Origin: Sandaracinobacter neustonicus
GTDB lineage: Bacteria; Pseudomonadota; Alphaproteobacteria; Sphingomonadales; Sphingomonadaceae
DNA length: 64,000 nucleotides
Assembly: GCF_006385875.1 (NCBI RefSeq)
Contig: NZ_VFSU01000024.1
Location: 124,001-188,000 of the forward strand
Reading direction: 5' to 3'
Part shown: positions 46,790 to 56,649 of the stretch, in pieces
Layout: each line of letters begins with the position of its first letter
Numbering within the stretch: the first letter of the stretch is position 1
Translations under genes and position numbers: made by a program
Notes under the pieces: generated by a model
Databases searched by the model: none
Told to the model about the DNA's origin: nothing
The model's input: the letters and a program-made list of their open reading frames with translations, nothing else

Positions 46790-46834
46790 ACCACGAGTCC
46801 GGGTTACTGTCCAGCCCATCCAGCAGGAGGCGTG

Positions 46835-48169
46835 ATGGCTGCGTTGCATTTTTCACAGGCGCTGCTGCCCGACGGCTGGGCGCAAGGGGTTCGGCTGACG
46901 CTGGCGGATGGCCGCATCGCGAAACTCGAAACGGGCGTGGAACCCGCCGCCGGGGATGAGCGGCACGCGACCGCGCTGCCCGGCCTGCCCAATCTGCACA
47001 GCCATGCCTTTCAGCGGTTGATGGCCGGGCTGGCGGAGCGCAGGCTCGGCCCGGACGGCGATGATTTCTGGAGCTGGCGCGAGCTGATGTATCGCATCGT
47101 CGGCGAGATCGCGCCGCAGCAGATGGCCGCCATCGCCGCCATGGCCTTCGTGGAGATGCTGGAGGGTGGCTTCACCCGCGTGGGCGAGTTCCATTATCTG
47201 CACCACCAGCCCGATGGCCGGCCGTTCGATGACCCGGCGGAGATGGCCGTGGCGCTGGCCGGGGCGGCGGCGGAGACCGGCATCGCGCTGACGCTGCTGC
47301 CGGTCTTCTATGCCCATTCCGGTTTTGGCGGGCAGCCGCCGCAGCCGGGGCAGCGGCGTTTCGTGAACGATCTGGACGGCTTCGCGCGGCTGCTGGAGGC
47401 GAGCCGCCGGGCGCTGGCCCCGCTGCCGGATGCGGTGCTGGGCATCGCCCCGCATTCGCTGCGCGCGGTCACGCCGGAGGAGCTGGCCGCGCTTGTCGGC
47501 ATGGCCGCCGGCCCCGTCCATATCCACATCGCCGAGCAGGTGAAGGAAGTGGCGGATTGCTTCGCATGGAGCGGCGCGCGGCCCGTCGAATGGCTGCTGG
47601 GTGCGCAGGATGTGGGCGAACGCTGGTGCCTCGTGCATGCCACCCACATGACGGACGCGGAAACCGCGCGGCTGGCGGCCAGCGGCGCGGTGGCGGGGCT
47701 GTGCCCCGTCACCGAGGCCAATCTGGGCGACGGCATCTTCCCGGCGGTGGACTATCTGGCGGCGGGCGGGCGCTTTGGCGTGGGCAGCGATTCCAACGTG
47801 CGGATCGACGCGGGCGAGGAACTGCGGCTGCTGGAATATGGCCAGCGGCTGATCCGCCGCCAGCGCACCGTGCTGGCGGCTGCTGACCGCTCCAACGGCC
47901 GTTCGCTGTTCGAAGCGGCGCTTGCCGGGGGCGGGCAGGCGCTGGGCGATACCCCGGCGCTGAAAGTGGGCGCCGTGGCAGATATTGTGGCGCTGGCCGC
48001 CGACCCGCTGGGCGCGGGCGATGCCGCGCTGGATCGCTGGATTTTCGCCAATGGCCGGGTGGACGGCGTCTGGCGCGCCGGGCGGCGGCTGGTGTCAGGC
48101 GGGCGGCATATCGCGCGCGCGGCGGTGGAACGGCGGTTCCATCAGGCCGCGATGCAACTGCTGGGCTAA
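46835..48169 (+). CDS. hutF: Formimidoylglutamate deiminase
   Basis: A 444-residue amidohydrolase-family enzyme that turns formiminoglutamate into N-formylglutamate and ammonia. Metal-binding [40 protein letters not shown] and [25 protein letters not shown] are present. Together with hutG this sets the two-step end of the pathway instead of a one-step HutE/formiminoglutamase. The start is ATG 46835 after AGGAGG, or GTG 46832. It is convergent with hutC by 1 nt. Confidence 0.93.
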   Translation: MAALHFSQALLPDGWAQGVRLTLADGRIAKLETGVEPAAGDERHATALPGLPNLHSHAFQRLMAGLAERRLGPDGDDFWSWRELMYRIVGEIAPQQMAAIAAMAFVEMLEGGFTRVGEFHYLHHQPDGRPFDDPAEMAVALAGAAAETGIALTLLPVFYAHSGFGGQPPQPGQRRFVNDLDGFARLLEASRRALAPLPDAVLGIAPHSLRAVTPEELAALVGMAAGPVHIHIAEQVKEVADCFAWSGARPVEWLLGAQDVGERWCLVHATHMTDAETARLAASGAVAGLCPVTEANLGDGIFPAVDYLAAGGRFGVGSDSNVRIDAGEELRLLEYGQRLIRRQRTVLAAADRSNGRSLFEAALAGGGQALGDTPALKVGAVADIVALAADPLGAGDAALDRWIFANGRVDGVWRAGRRLVSGGRHIARAAVERRFHQAAMQLLG

Positions 48170-48170
48170 G

Positions 48171-48902
48171 CTACCAACTGGGCCGGAAACGGGCGGTCTG
48201 GCTGTCGTCGTCTCCGGGATACCAGAAGCGGCCGAAGGTCACGGGCGCGTCGCCGTTCCATGTCCGCCGTTCCACCACGAGGCAGGCGGCCCCTTCGGCC
48301 AGCGCCAGATGCTGGGCCACCAGCGGCGTCGCGCCGCGCGCCGTCAGGCTGTGGCCGGCTCGCGTCCATGGCACATTGGCCAGTAGCCACTGGCCGGGGG
48401 AAACATCGTGCAGATGCGCGCAGGCGAGCGTCGGCGCGCTGTTGCGGCTAACGAGGCGCTCCTCCAGCTGGAAGGGCTGATCGTCCGCCAGATGCAGGCA
48501 GAGAATGCGGATGGAGGGCGCGCCCTCCAGCCCATCTTCAGAGGAGACCATGGCGCAGTCGATCAGCCGATAGCCATAGCGCCCGCCTGAGCGGTGCACG
48601 GCATCTGCGGCATCCCAGATTTCCAGCACCGGCCGTTCCCGCGCCCGGCCTGTCACCACCGTGCCAAGGCGCGGCCGCCGTGCCACCAGCCCTTCGGCGG
48701 CGAGGCTCTGGATCGCCTTGTTCACCGTCATCCGCGACGTCTGGTAATGGCTCGTCAGCACCAGTTCGGCCGGGATGCGGGTGCCCGCCGTCCATTCCCC
48801 GCTGAGGATTGCCTGCGCGATGGCGCGGCGGATCTGCAGCCACAGCGGCCCTTCGCCATCCAGCGGCGGAATGCCTGCGCCCTCTATTCGTTGCGTCGGC
48901 AT
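48171..48902 (-). CDS. hutC: GntR-family histidine utilisation repressor
   Basis: A 243-residue regulator with an N-terminal winged helix (LWLQIRRAIAQAILSGEWTAGTRIPAELVLTSHYQTSRMTVNKAIQSLAAEGLVARRPRLGTVV) and a C-terminal UTRA ligand-binding domain (ALEERLVSRN-like LEERLVSRNSAP, FGRFWYPGDD at the end). HutC represses hut genes until urocanate binds. The ATG at 48902 is preceded by GGAGA. The gene lies between hutF and the receptor and is read leftward. Confidence 0.92.
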   Translation of the reverse strand: MPTQRIEGAGIPPLDGEGPLWLQIRRAIAQAILSGEWTAGTRIPAELVLTSHYQTSRMTVNKAIQSLAAEGLVARRPRLGTVVTGRARERPVLEIWDAADAVHRSGGRYGYRLIDCAMVSSEDGLEGAPSIRILCLHLADDQPFQLEERLVSRNSAPTLACAHLHDVSPGQWLLANVPWTRAGHSLTARGATPLVAQHLALAEGAACLVVERRTWNGDAPVTFGRFWYPGDDDSQTARFRPSW

Positions 48903-49001
48903 TCCATCTCCCGCCTGTGGCCCTTGTTCCGCATGTGCACCAGCCGCGCCGATCCGGCAAATGGGGCGCGCTGTTGCGGGAATGCAACCCTTCCACCCCT
49001 G

Positions 49002-49020
49002 ATTTGCCACATCTGCAAAT
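49002..49020. promoter_or_regulatory. Inverted repeat between hutC and the TonB-dependent receptor
   Basis: ATTTGC and GCAAAT form a perfect 6-bp inverted repeat around CACATCT, 107 nt before the receptor ATG and 100 nt before hutC. No match to the TTTGTATATACAAA site is seen here, so if the receptor is hut-regulated it uses another site or protein. No -35/-10 pair is called. Confidence 0.4.
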
Positions 49021-49126
49021 TCCCGTTGCGCGACTTTCGCTTCCTGACAAAGATTGCGGGCAGATGAACATCCTGTTCACGCGGACGCAAGAAACGCCGT
49101 CCGGTATCAGTAAAAGGGGCCTGAGT

Positions 49127-52027
49127 ATGAGACTGTTCGTCGCCGCGATCCTGTGCAGCAGTTGCCTGACGGTGCCCGCCATCGCGCAGACCGCCGAAAC
49201 CGCTGCCTCCGATGATCTGATCGTGGTGACTGGGTCGCGCATCAAGCGCTCTGTAGAGGACAGCCCGGTTCCGCTGTCGATCATCACCACCGATGATCTG
49301 CGGCGCGAAGGCATCAACAGCCCCGAACAGTTCATCTCCTACCTTACATCCAACGGCAACGGTCTCGACAATCTCTCGTCCAACGCAGACGTGGTTTCGG
49401 GCGCGGCGCGCGGCAACAACGGGGCCTCATCCGCCAACCTGCGCGGGCAGGGCGCTGCCGCCACGCTGGTGCTGCTGAACGGCCGCCGCGTGCCTGCGCA
49501 CGGCCTGAACGGTGGCGTGGTGGACGTGAACCAGATCCCGATGTCCGCCGTGGAGCGGATCGAGGTGCTGAAAGACGGCGCTTCGGCCATTTACGGCACC
49601 GACGCCGTGGGCGGCGTGATCAACTTCATCACCTACAGCAATTTTCAGGGTGTGAAGGTTACGGGCTTCATGGACGTGACGGAAGCGGGCGGCGGCAACA
49701 TCTGGCGCGGCTCGTTCGTGGCCGGGCATGGTGATCTGGAGTCGGACGGCTTCAACGTGATGTTCGCGGCCTCCATCAGCGACAACAAGATGCTGCGCGG
49801 CGACCAGCGCGATTTCGTGAACACCTTCCAGGTGGATCGCGGGCTTTCGGTGGATACGCGCGGCACGCCATTCGCCACCATCTTCCCGCTGGGGGTTTCG
49901 CCCAACAGCCCGAACGGCACCATCATCCTGTCGGCGGCCACCGCGCCCTTCCTGCCCGGCAGCACCACGGTGCGCGCGGGCGGCGGCATCAACCCGCTGG
50001 ACCTGCCCGGCGGCGCGGGCTGCAATTCCGTGGACGGGATGGACAGCTATGACCATCTGCTGTGGGACGTGCCGACCGCGCAATATGCCTGCGCATGGGA
50101 CACCGGTCGCGCCGCCGTGCTGGCGCAGCCGATCCGCACCATTTCCTATTATGGCGCGGCCACCAAGCAGCTGGGCGAGCATCAGCTGAAGTTCGAAATC
50201 ACCGGTTCGCAGGCGGATTCGAAGAAGAGCTTCTCTGCCAACCAGATGTCGTCCAGCGCCTCTGCCGCGGCGACGGCGTTGAATTATGTGTATGTGCGAA
50301 ACCAATATAGTGCAGCCACTTATGATCGGGTGTTCAACCAGCTTGTCAGCGTGTTCCCCTCCCTGGAATCGCGGCGGGGACTGCCGATGGCGCTGCGCTG
50401 GCGCTGCCTTGAGTGCGGCAACCGCGAGATCGAGACCAGCACCGATACGATCCGGCTGGCGCTGACGGCTGATGGCCCGATTGCCGGGGCGTGGGAATAT
50501 CATGCCGGCGTTTCCTACGGGAAGAGCGAGTCCACCTCCACGCTTGGCTCGGGCTATTTCTATACCCGCACCGTGCGCGACGCGAACGGCAACATCATCG
50601 TGAACGGCATGGTGGATGCCCTGATGACGGGCATGATCAACCCGTTCCTGCTGCCGGGCGAAACCCAGTCTGCCGAAGCGATGGCGCTGATCGAGGCGAC
50701 GTCGGCGGCCGGTGTGCAGCTGTATGGCGGCAAATATGCGCTGTGGCAGGTGGATGCGGCCGCGACCGGCCCGCTGTTCGACGTGTGGGGCGGCACGGTG
50801 CAGGCGGCAGCCGGGGTGGACTGGCGGCGCGAGGAATATAGCTTCAACGGCGATGCGCGGGCGGCAGCTGCCCGCCCGGCGATCTTCAACGCCCCGTTCG
50901 ACGATGCGAACGCGCTGGACAGCCGCACCCGCGATGTGAAGGCGGTCTATGCCGAAGTGATGCTGCCGCTGTTCACCGGTTTCGAGCTGACGGGCGCCTT
51001 CCGGATCGACGATTACACCGGCTTTGGCACCACCACGAACCCGAAGATCACCGCGAAATACCGGCCGATCAAGCAGGTGATGGTGCGCGGTTCCTACAGC
51101 ACCAGCTTCCGCGTGCCGACCTTCAACCAGATCTACAACGGCACGCTGGAGTCACCTTATTCCGGCCGCGATCTTTATGATCCCGCGACCTGCTCGGCCG
51201 GGCGGGTGGACACCACCATTCCGGGCTGTGAATCGATCAGCCCCACCATCCTGACCGGCGGGCGGCCCGATCTGGGGCCGGAAAGCTCGCGGCAATGGTC
51301 GGCGGGGATCGTGATCGAGCCGATGTCCAACATCATGCTTTCGGCGGACTGGTGGCATATCCGCCGCGAAGGCAAGATCGACGTGCTGACGCTGCAGGAC
51401 ATGATCGCCAACTACAGCATCTTCGAAGATCGCTTCATCCGCGACGGCAGCGGCGCGATCACCATGATCGACCGCACCTGGGTGAACAGCGGCGAGACGG
51501 AGACCTCTGGCATAGAATTCGCCGCGCGCGCGGGCACGCCGCTGTTCGCGGGCGACCTGTCGTTCGGCTTCGATGGCAGCATGCTGTTGAAGAAGCGCTC
51601 GCGGCTGGTGCCGGGTGCCCCGTTGGGCGTGTCGGAAGTGGGGCGCTTCACCTTCTCGGGCGATCTGGGCCTGAAGTGGAAGCACAACATCTTCCTCACC
51701 TACACGCAGGGGCCGTGGGTAGGGTCGATCTCGCAGCTGCATCGCTCTGGCTACACCAATCAGGAGCTGCCCGGCGTCACCTCCGGCCGGGTCGATCCGC
51801 CGGACCTGCATGTGCGGGTGAAGCCCTACACCATCTACAATCTGTCGGCGGGCTATCGCCCGAACGAGCAGTGGAGCATCACGGCGGGCATCAAGAACCT
51901 GTTCGACACCGATCCGCCGTTCGCCATCACTTATGACAGCAACACTGGCGCTGGCAGCAGCTGGGAACCGCGCGTGGCCGATCCGCGAGGCCGTTCCTTC
52001 ACGCTGACGGTGGAATATAAGATGTAA
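49127..52027 (+). CDS. TonB-dependent receptor near hut genes
   Basis: A 966-residue outer-membrane receptor. The signal peptide (MRLFVAAILCSSCLTVPAIA) is followed by the plug (DDLIVVTGSRIKRSVEDSPVPL...NLRGQGAAATLVLLNGRRVPAHGL, VERIEVLKDGASAIYGTDAVGGVINFIT) and a barrel ending in a typical aromatic C-terminus (FTLTVEYKM). The ATG at 49127 has AAAAGGGG ~10 nt upstream; frames to 48809 run across the hutC promoter. Being divergent from hutC, it may import a histidine-rich or urocanate-type substrate, but this is inference. A hairpin follows. Confidence 0.88.
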   Translation: MRLFVAAILCSSCLTVPAIAQTAETAASDDLIVVTGSRIKRSVEDSPVPLSIITTDDLRREGINSPEQFISYLTSNGNGLDNLSSNADVVSGAARGNNGASSANLRGQGAAATLVLLNGRRVPAHGLNGGVVDVNQIPMSAVERIEVLKDGASAIYGTDAVGGVINFITYSNFQGVKVTGFMDVTEAGGGNIWRGSFVAGHGDLESDGFNVMFAASISDNKMLRGDQRDFVNTFQVDRGLSVDTRGTPFATIFPLGVSPNSPNGTIILSAATAPFLPGSTTVRAGGGINPLDLPGGAGCNSVDGMDSYDHLLWDVPTAQYACAWDTGRAAVLAQPIRTISYYGAATKQLGEHQLKFEITGSQADSKKSFSANQMSSSASAAATALNYVYVRNQYSAATYDRVFNQLVSVFPSLESRRGLPMALRWRCLECGNREIETSTDTIRLALTADGPIAGAWEYHAGVSYGKSESTSTLGSGYFYTRTVRDANGNIIVNGMVDALMTGMINPFLLPGETQSAEAMALIEATSAAGVQLYGGKYALWQVDAAATGPLFDVWGGTVQAAAGVDWRREEYSFNGDARAAAARPAIFNAPFDDANALDSRTRDVKAVYAEVMLPLFTGFELTGAFRIDDYTGFGTTTNPKITAKYRPIKQVMVRGSYSTSFRVPTFNQIYNGTLESPYSGRDLYDPATCSAGRVDTTIPGCESISPTILTGGRPDLGPESSRQWSAGIVIEPMSNIMLSADWWHIRREGKIDVLTLQDMIANYSIFEDRFIRDGSGAITMIDRTWVNSGETETSGIEFAARAGTPLFAGDLSFGFDGSMLLKKRSRLVPGAPLGVSEVGRFTFSGDLGLKWKHNIFLTYTQGPWVGSISQLHRSGYTNQELPGVTSGRVDPPDLHVRVKPYTIYNLSAGYRPNEQWSITAGIKNLFDTDPPFAITYDSNTGAGSSWEPRVADPRGRSFTLTVEYKM

Positions 52028-52130
52028 ACGGGGGCGTTCGCGCCCCAACGCAGAAGGCACAAGGGAAAGGTGATTGTACCTTGGCCAACAAGCTTGCTGG
52101 CCTGTTCTCTTTCCTGCTCAAGCTGATAAC

Positions 52131-52228
52131 CCGCTCAGGCTGAGCTTGTCGAAGCCCCGTGGGCCATGCACCCGACTCAGCCATTGGGCTTTCGCGTCTG
52201 GGGCTTCGACAAGCTCAGCCTGAGCGGG
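52131..52228. repeat. Palindromic intergenic repeat element, copy D
   Basis: The left arm starts at 52131 (CCGCTCAGGCTGAGCTTGTC) and the inverted right arm ends at 52228 (CAGCCTGAGCGGG). The inside on the minus strand (CCAGACGCGAAAGC...AATGGCTGAG) resembles copies B and C, so D is in reverse orientation like A. A short GTGAGCGGGTGGCGG tail follows, as in copy B. Confidence 0.85.
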
Positions 52229-52293
52229 TGGAGGGGTGAGCGGGTGGCGGACAGGCATGTGATGCCTGTTTGCAGCGGATAGAATCGCCATGA

Positions 52294-52327
52294 AAAAGGC
52301 CCGGAACCGCGAGGTTCCGGGCCTTTT
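52294..52327. terminator. Bidirectional intrinsic terminator
   Basis: AAAAGGCCCGGAACC (52294-52308), the loop GCGA, then GGTTCCGGGCCTTTT. With A-runs on one side and T-runs on the other it can stop both the rightward receptor and the leftward SHOCT operon. Confidence 0.9.
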
Positions 52328-52347
52328 CATTCAGCCGAAGGGCGGCC

Positions 52348-52674
52348 TTAAGCCAGCCGTTCCTTCACCTTGGCGACGAATTCGGACTCCGTGAGGATGC
52401 CTGCATCATGCGCGGCGGAGAGCTTGCGCAGGGCCTCCAGCGCTTCGCCGCCTGCGGCCGGAGCCGCTGCGGGAGCAGCCGCAACCGGGGCCGCGCCGCC
52501 GACTGCCGCCATGCGTTCCGCATGGGCCAGTTCGGCTGCATGTGCCTTCTGCTGCTGCTTGGCGGCTGAGCTTCCGGCCACCGCAGTTGCGGTCTTGGTG
52601 ATGACGGCAGTGCGCGCCGCCGTGCCAGCCGCGCGCCCGATCAGGCTCGGGCGTCCGCTTCTCGATCCCAGCAT
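52348..52674 (-). CDS. SHOCT domain-containing small protein
   Basis: A 108-residue protein. The N-terminus is basic and rich in Arg/Ala (MLGSRSGRPSLIGRAAGTAARTAVITKTATAVAGSSAAKQQQ); the middle is Ala/Pro-rich; the C-terminus is a SHOCT domain (ALEALRKLSAAHDAGILTESEFVAKVKERLA), a short two-helix motif often at protein ends and of unclear role. It starts 1 nt after the DUF6325 stop, so the two are one operon. The pairing of SHOCT with DUF6325-like proteins has been seen elsewhere. Confidence 0.8.
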   Translation of the reverse strand: MLGSRSGRPSLIGRAAGTAARTAVITKTATAVAGSSAAKQQQKAHAAELAHAERMAAVGGAAPVAAAPAAAPAAGGEALEALRKLSAAHDAGILTESEFVAKVKERLA

Positions 52675-52675
52675 C

Positions 52676-53128
52676 TCAATTGTCTCCTGCAAGTTGCGCG
52701 GCCGCCGCGAGGCCTGCACGCGCCTGATCCACGAGGTCACCCGGAATGCGTTCGGCCACCAGCAGTTCGCCACCAGCGGCGCGCACGGCATCCGAAAAGC
52801 GGCTGGCCCAGATATGTTCCACCAGCAGCGCTGCAACCGTGGTTTCCGGTTCCAGATTGTCAGCCACTTCCAGCAAATCCGCTTCGGACATCAGGCCGCG
52901 CGATTCCCCGGTGAGGGAGCGGATCGCATCCGCCACATCTTCGGGCAGTTCCTGCATTTCCAATATGGCGGCATGGCCGTCGGCATCCTTGATCACCACG
53001 GCCACATCCAGCAGCCGGATCAGGCCGTTGCCCACCAGTTCACCCAGTGCTGGCGCTATGGCCCCGTTGAAGCGGTTGCCTTCAAACCCCAGCAGCAGAA
53101 ATTCCACCGGGCCAATCGATACAGTCAT
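52676..53128 (-). CDS. DUF6325 family protein
   Basis: A 150-residue protein resembling DUF6325/DUF1269: IGPVEFLLLGFEGNRFNGAIAPALGELVGNGLIRLLDVAVVIKDADG near the N-terminus, then EADLLEVADNLEPETTVAALLVEHIWASRFSDAVRAAGGELLVAERIPGDLVDQ. It may sense or coat something at the membrane, but no enzyme motif is seen. GGAGAC precedes the ATG at 53128. It lies between a universal stress protein gene and a SHOCT gene, all read leftward. Confidence 0.8.
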   Translation of the reverse strand: MTVSIGPVEFLLLGFEGNRFNGAIAPALGELVGNGLIRLLDVAVVIKDADGHAAILEMQELPEDVADAIRSLTGESRGLMSEADLLEVADNLEPETTVAALLVEHIWASRFSDAVRAAGGELLVAERIPGDLVDQARAGLAAAAQLAGDN

Positions 53129-53189
53129 ACAGGTCTCCACAAAGTCTGCCGCCTTTTGCCAGCATCCCGTGTCTGCATGATGAACGTTT

Positions 53190-54005
53190 TTAGTGGGCAA
53201 GCAAAAGAGGAATATCGGCAGCCGCCAGCAGCCGCCGCGTCACGCCGCCCAGCAGGAATTCCATCGCCCGGCTGCGGCCATAGCCGCCCATCACGATCAT
53301 GCCCGATCCCAGTTCTTTCGCGGTGGCGAGCAACGTGTCGGCGGTGCTGCCGCCGCCGGTGGTGCGCTCGTGCAGGTCGGAGCCGATGCCGTGGCGAGAC
53401 AGGTAAGAGGAAACCGCCGTGGGCGGCAGTTCACCGCTGCCGGTGGGGTCAATCGTCAGCACGTCCACCCGCGCTGCCTGCCGCAGCAGGCTGACAGAGC
53501 GCTTCACCGCATGGGCGGCTTCGGGCGTGGGTTTCCATGCGACGAGGACGGGCTTTTCGATTTCCAGCCGGGTCGCGCCTGCGGGCATCGCCAGCACGGG
53601 GGCGTCTGCCTTGGTGACGACGGCCGCCAGCGTACTCGCCAGTTCCCTCGCGTCTGATCCGGCCAGCGACATTACGATCACGTCCGACAGCAGCGAGCGA
53701 TCAACCAGAGTCTGCGCCGGATCACCCAGCGATTCGGTGAAGGTGAAAGGCACGCCTTCGCCATCCAGACGCTTCGAAAGCGCCGTCCGCTCGGCCTCTG
53801 CCAGCTTGGCTTCATCTTCCAGCAACTGCACCACCATGGCGGCGCTGCCTGCGAAACCGGCGGCATCCGCGCCAAGGAAGGCGGGCACCCGGCGGGTTTG
53901 CAGCACTTCCAGATGGCCTTCGGTGAAGCGGGCCAGATCCAGCGCGCCCTGCAGGCGGGATTCGAACTGCGGATCATTGCCGTGGTGAAGCAGAATCGAT
54001 TTCAT
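53190..54005 (-). CDS. Universal stress protein (UspA-type, two-domain)
   Basis: A 271-residue protein of two UspA-like halves. The first (MKSILLHHGNDPQFESRLQGALDLARFTEGHLEVLQ) lacks a clear nucleotide motif; the second ends in the ATP-type GMIVMGGYGRSRAMEFLLGGVTRRLLAAADIPLLLAH with a G-x-x-G-R-S-R loop. It probably helps stress survival. It is the first gene of a leftward trio with DUF6325 and SHOCT. Confidence 0.88.
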   Translation of the reverse strand: MKSILLHHGNDPQFESRLQGALDLARFTEGHLEVLQTRRVPAFLGADAAGFAGSAAMVVQLLEDEAKLAEAERTALSKRLDGEGVPFTFTESLGDPAQTLVDRSLLSDVIVMSLAGSDARELASTLAAVVTKADAPVLAMPAGATRLEIEKPVLVAWKPTPEAAHAVKRSVSLLRQAARVDVLTIDPTGSGELPPTAVSSYLSRHGIGSDLHERTTGGGSTADTLLATAKELGSGMIVMGGYGRSRAMEFLLGGVTRRLLAAADIPLLLAH

Positions 54006-54091
54006 GCGCGCTCTCCTGTGCCCGGCCCGGTGCTGGCCGTCGCTTGGCTACCCCTTATGCGCTGGCAAAGGCAATCCCGCCTTGATTCCCG

Positions 54092-55387
54092 TCAAGAGTC
54101 CAGCACTTCGCCCACGCATTCGCCAAAGCCGATGGAGGCGAATCCATCTGCCCGCGCAACCGCCGAAATGCGCAGTCGGTCTCCATCCTGAAGGAAGGTC
54201 CGCGTTTCGCCCGACGGGAGGGTGATCGGGGCCTTGCCGCCCTGCGTCAGTTCCAGCAGCGAGCCTTCGCTGCCGTCCGCCTCGCCGGAAATGGTGCCGG
54301 TGCCGAACAGGTCTCCGGGCATCAGGTTGCAGCCGTTCACCGTGTGGTGCGCCAGCATTTGCTGCACCGTCCAGTAGAGCGCCTGCGAGCCGCCGCCGGA
54401 CAGCCGGGTTTCGGGCAGCCCGGCCTGCCGCATGGCGCGGGTTTGCAGCCACACGCCCAGCTCCAGCTTCAGCCCGCCATGCGCTTGATCGTCCGCGTCC
54501 ATCAGATAGGGCAGGGGCGTGGGTTCGTCTGCGCCGCGCGGATAGGCGCGCTCACGGAACGGGGCCAGCGCCTCTGGCGTGATGATCCAAGGGCTAATGC
54601 TGGTGAGGAAATTCTTGGCGAGGAACGGGCCGAGCGGCTGATACTCCCACGTCTGCACGTCGCGGGCGGACCAGTCGTTCAGCAGGCAGAATCCGGCGAT
54701 ATGTTCGGCCGCCTCGGCGATGGGCACGGGCGCGCCCAGTTCATTACCCGGCCCGATCCACACGCCCAGTTCCAGTTCCAGATCCAGCCGCTCGCTGGGG
54801 CCGAAACGCGGGCCGTCCGCGCCGGGCAACTGGCCCTGCGGCCGCTTCACCGGCGTGCCGGACAGCACGACGGACGAGGCGCGACCATGATAGCCGATGG
54901 GCACATGCCGGTAATTGGGCAGCAGCGGCGCGTCCGGGCGGAACAGCTTGCCCACCCGCATGGCATGGTGGATGCCCGCGTAGAAATCGGTGTAGTCGCC
55001 CACGTCGCAGGGCATGTGCATGTCCGCATGCGCCATCGGCACAAGAAAGGGGGCAACCGCATCGCGGTGCCGGGCGTCCGTCAGCAGCGCGAACAGGGCG
55101 TGGCGCAGCGCGCGGCGGGTTTCCGCGCCCAGCGCCAGCAGTTCGTTCAGCCGCTCCCGCAGCAGATCGGAAAGCATGTCCAGTTCGGGGAGCAGCCCGG
55201 CGTCGATCAGCCCGCCGAGGTCCAGCACGAAATTGCCGATGGCGACGCCTGCGCGTGGGCCTGAATCGCCATCGGAAAACAGCCCCAGCGGCAGATTCTG
55301 CACCGGGAAGCTCTCATGCCCGTCCGCGCCTTTCACCCAGCAGCGTGCCGCCGGGTTGTGGGTGTGATCCGTCTGCCACCAGTTCAT
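54092..55387 (-). CDS. fahA: Fumarylacetoacetase
   Basis: A 431-residue FAH, cleaving fumarylacetoacetate to fumarate and acetoacetate. Conserved: [81 protein letters not shown], and [16 protein letters not shown]. The N-terminal SH3-like domain is present. The start overlaps hmgA by 4 nt. It is the last gene of hppD-hmgA-fahA. Confidence 0.95.
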   Translation of the reverse strand: MNWWQTDHTHNPAARCWVKGADGHESFPVQNLPLGLFSDGDSGPRAGVAIGNFVLDLGGLIDAGLLPELDMLSDLLRERLNELLALGAETRRALRHALFALLTDARHRDAVAPFLVPMAHADMHMPCDVGDYTDFYAGIHHAMRVGKLFRPDAPLLPNYRHVPIGYHGRASSVVLSGTPVKRPQGQLPGADGPRFGPSERLDLELELGVWIGPGNELGAPVPIAEAAEHIAGFCLLNDWSARDVQTWEYQPLGPFLAKNFLTSISPWIITPEALAPFRERAYPRGADEPTPLPYLMDADDQAHGGLKLELGVWLQTRAMRQAGLPETRLSGGGSQALYWTVQQMLAHHTVNGCNLMPGDLFGTGTISGEADGSEGSLLELTQGGKAPITLPSGETRTFLQDGDRLRISAVARADGFASIGFGECVGEVLDS

Positions 55388-56649
55388 GCGCCGCCCTTCG
55401 GAAATCCCTGCCAGACGCGGTCATAACCGGCCTGCGTTGTCTTTGCCGCCTGCCCGGTCAGCCGGAAGGGGCGGACGGTCTCGAACATGAAGGCAAGGCC
55501 ATTGTCCAGCTTCATCGGCGCGAGTTGGGCGTGGCTGGCCTTTTCCCACGCCGCCGCATCGGGGCCGTGCGCGGACATGCGGTTGTGCAAACTGCCGCCG
55601 CCGGGCACGAAACCGCCGCCTTCCTTCGCGTCATATTCGCCGGAGATCAGGCCCATATATTCGCTCATGATGTTGCGGTGGAACCACGGCGGGCGGAACG
55701 TGTCTTCCGCCACCATCCAGCGCGGCGGGAAGATCACGAAATCGCAGTTCGCAACGCCGGGCTGGCCCGATGGCGAGGTGAGCACGGTGAAGATCGAAGG
55801 GTCCGGGTGATCGAAGCTGACCGTGCCGATGGCGTTGAAGCGAGCGAGATCATAGCGCCATGGCACGAGATTCCCGTGCCACGCCACCACGTCGAACGGG
55901 GACTGGGGCAGGGTGGTTTCCCACAGCTGCCCGCCCAGCTTCACCAGCAGTTGCGTGGGGGTGTCCGCCTCTGTCGCGGCGTCCGGGATTTCGAAGTCGC
56001 GCGGGTTGGCAAGGCCGTTGGCGCCGATCGGGCCAAGATCGGGCAGGCGGAACAGCGCGCCATGGTTTTCAAGAACATAGCCGCGCGAAGGGCCATTCAC
56101 ATCCACCCGCAGCTTCACCCCGCGCGGCACCAACGCCACATGGCCGGGCGGCACGTGCAGCAGGCCGAATTCGGTGGTGATCGCCAGTTCGCCAAGCTGC
56201 GGCACGAACAGCAATTCGCCGTCCGAACTGCTGAAGGCGCGGCCCGTCATCGGCGCGTTGCAGGCATAAAGATGGATGGAGACGCCGCTGCCCTCTTCGG
56301 CGGAGCCATTGCCCGCCAGCGTGTGCAGCCCATCCAGCCAGTCCGTCGGCGTTTCCGGCAGCGGCTGAGGATCCCAGCGCAGCCGGTTCGGCGTCAGCAA
56401 CCCGTCCGCGAAGGGCGGGGCCGCCAGCCCGCCGTGCGGCAGCGGGCGATATTCACCATGCGCGGCGGACGGCATCCGCCGATACAGCCAGCTGCGCCGG
56501 TTCTCGTGCCGGGGGGCCGTGAAGGCCGTGCCGGACAGCTGCTCGGCATACAGCCCCAGCGCCGGGCGCTGCGGGGAGTTTCGGCCCACGGGCAGGCTGC
56601 CGGCGATGCTTTCGGACTGGAACTCGCCGCCGAAACCGCTCTGCGTCAC
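55384..56649 (-). CDS. hmgA: Homogentisate 1,2-dioxygenase
   Basis: A 421-residue non-heme iron dioxygenase opening homogentisate to maleylacetoacetate. Likely iron ligands are in [18 protein letters not shown] (His, Glu) and [18 protein letters not shown] (His), matching the human enzyme's His335, Glu341 and His371. The N-terminal [19 protein letters not shown] is typical. It is flanked by 4-nt overlaps with hppD and fahA. Confidence 0.95.
   Translation of the reverse strand: MTQSGFGGEFQSESIAGSLPVGRNSPQRPALGLYAEQLSGTAFTAPRHENRRSWLYRRMPSAAHGEYRPLPHGGLAAPPFADGLLTPNRLRWDPQPLPETPTDWLDGLHTLAGNGSAEEGSGVSIHLYACNAPMTGRAFSSSDGELLFVPQLGELAITTEFGLLHVPPGHVALVPRGVKLRVDVNGPSRGYVLENHGALFRLPDLGPIGANGLANPRDFEIPDAATEADTPTQLLVKLGGQLWETTLPQSPFDVVAWHGNLVPWRYDLARFNAIGTVSFDHPDPSIFTVLTSPSGQPGVANCDFVIFPPRWMVAEDTFRPPWFHRNIMSEYMGLISGEYDAKEGGGFVPGGGSLHNRMSAHGPDAAAWEKASHAQLAPMKLDNGLAFMFETVRPFRLTGQAAKTTQAGYDRVWQGFPKGGA

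Larger units (their letters stand above)
52028..52347. other. Intergenic stretch with hairpin, palindromic repeat and terminator
   Basis: 320 nt without a gene. It holds a GGGGCG-TTCG-CGCCCC hairpin at 52031-52046 (no T-run), palindromic repeat copy D (52131-52228), and a strong bidirectional terminator at 52294-52327. Open frames in it are translations of the repeat. Confidence 0.7.

Noticed and set aside
52031-52046. GGGGCG-TTCG-CGCCCC hairpin as a terminator after the hut-linked receptor
   Set aside because: No T-run follows; the stronger terminator with A/T flanks is at 52294-52327.
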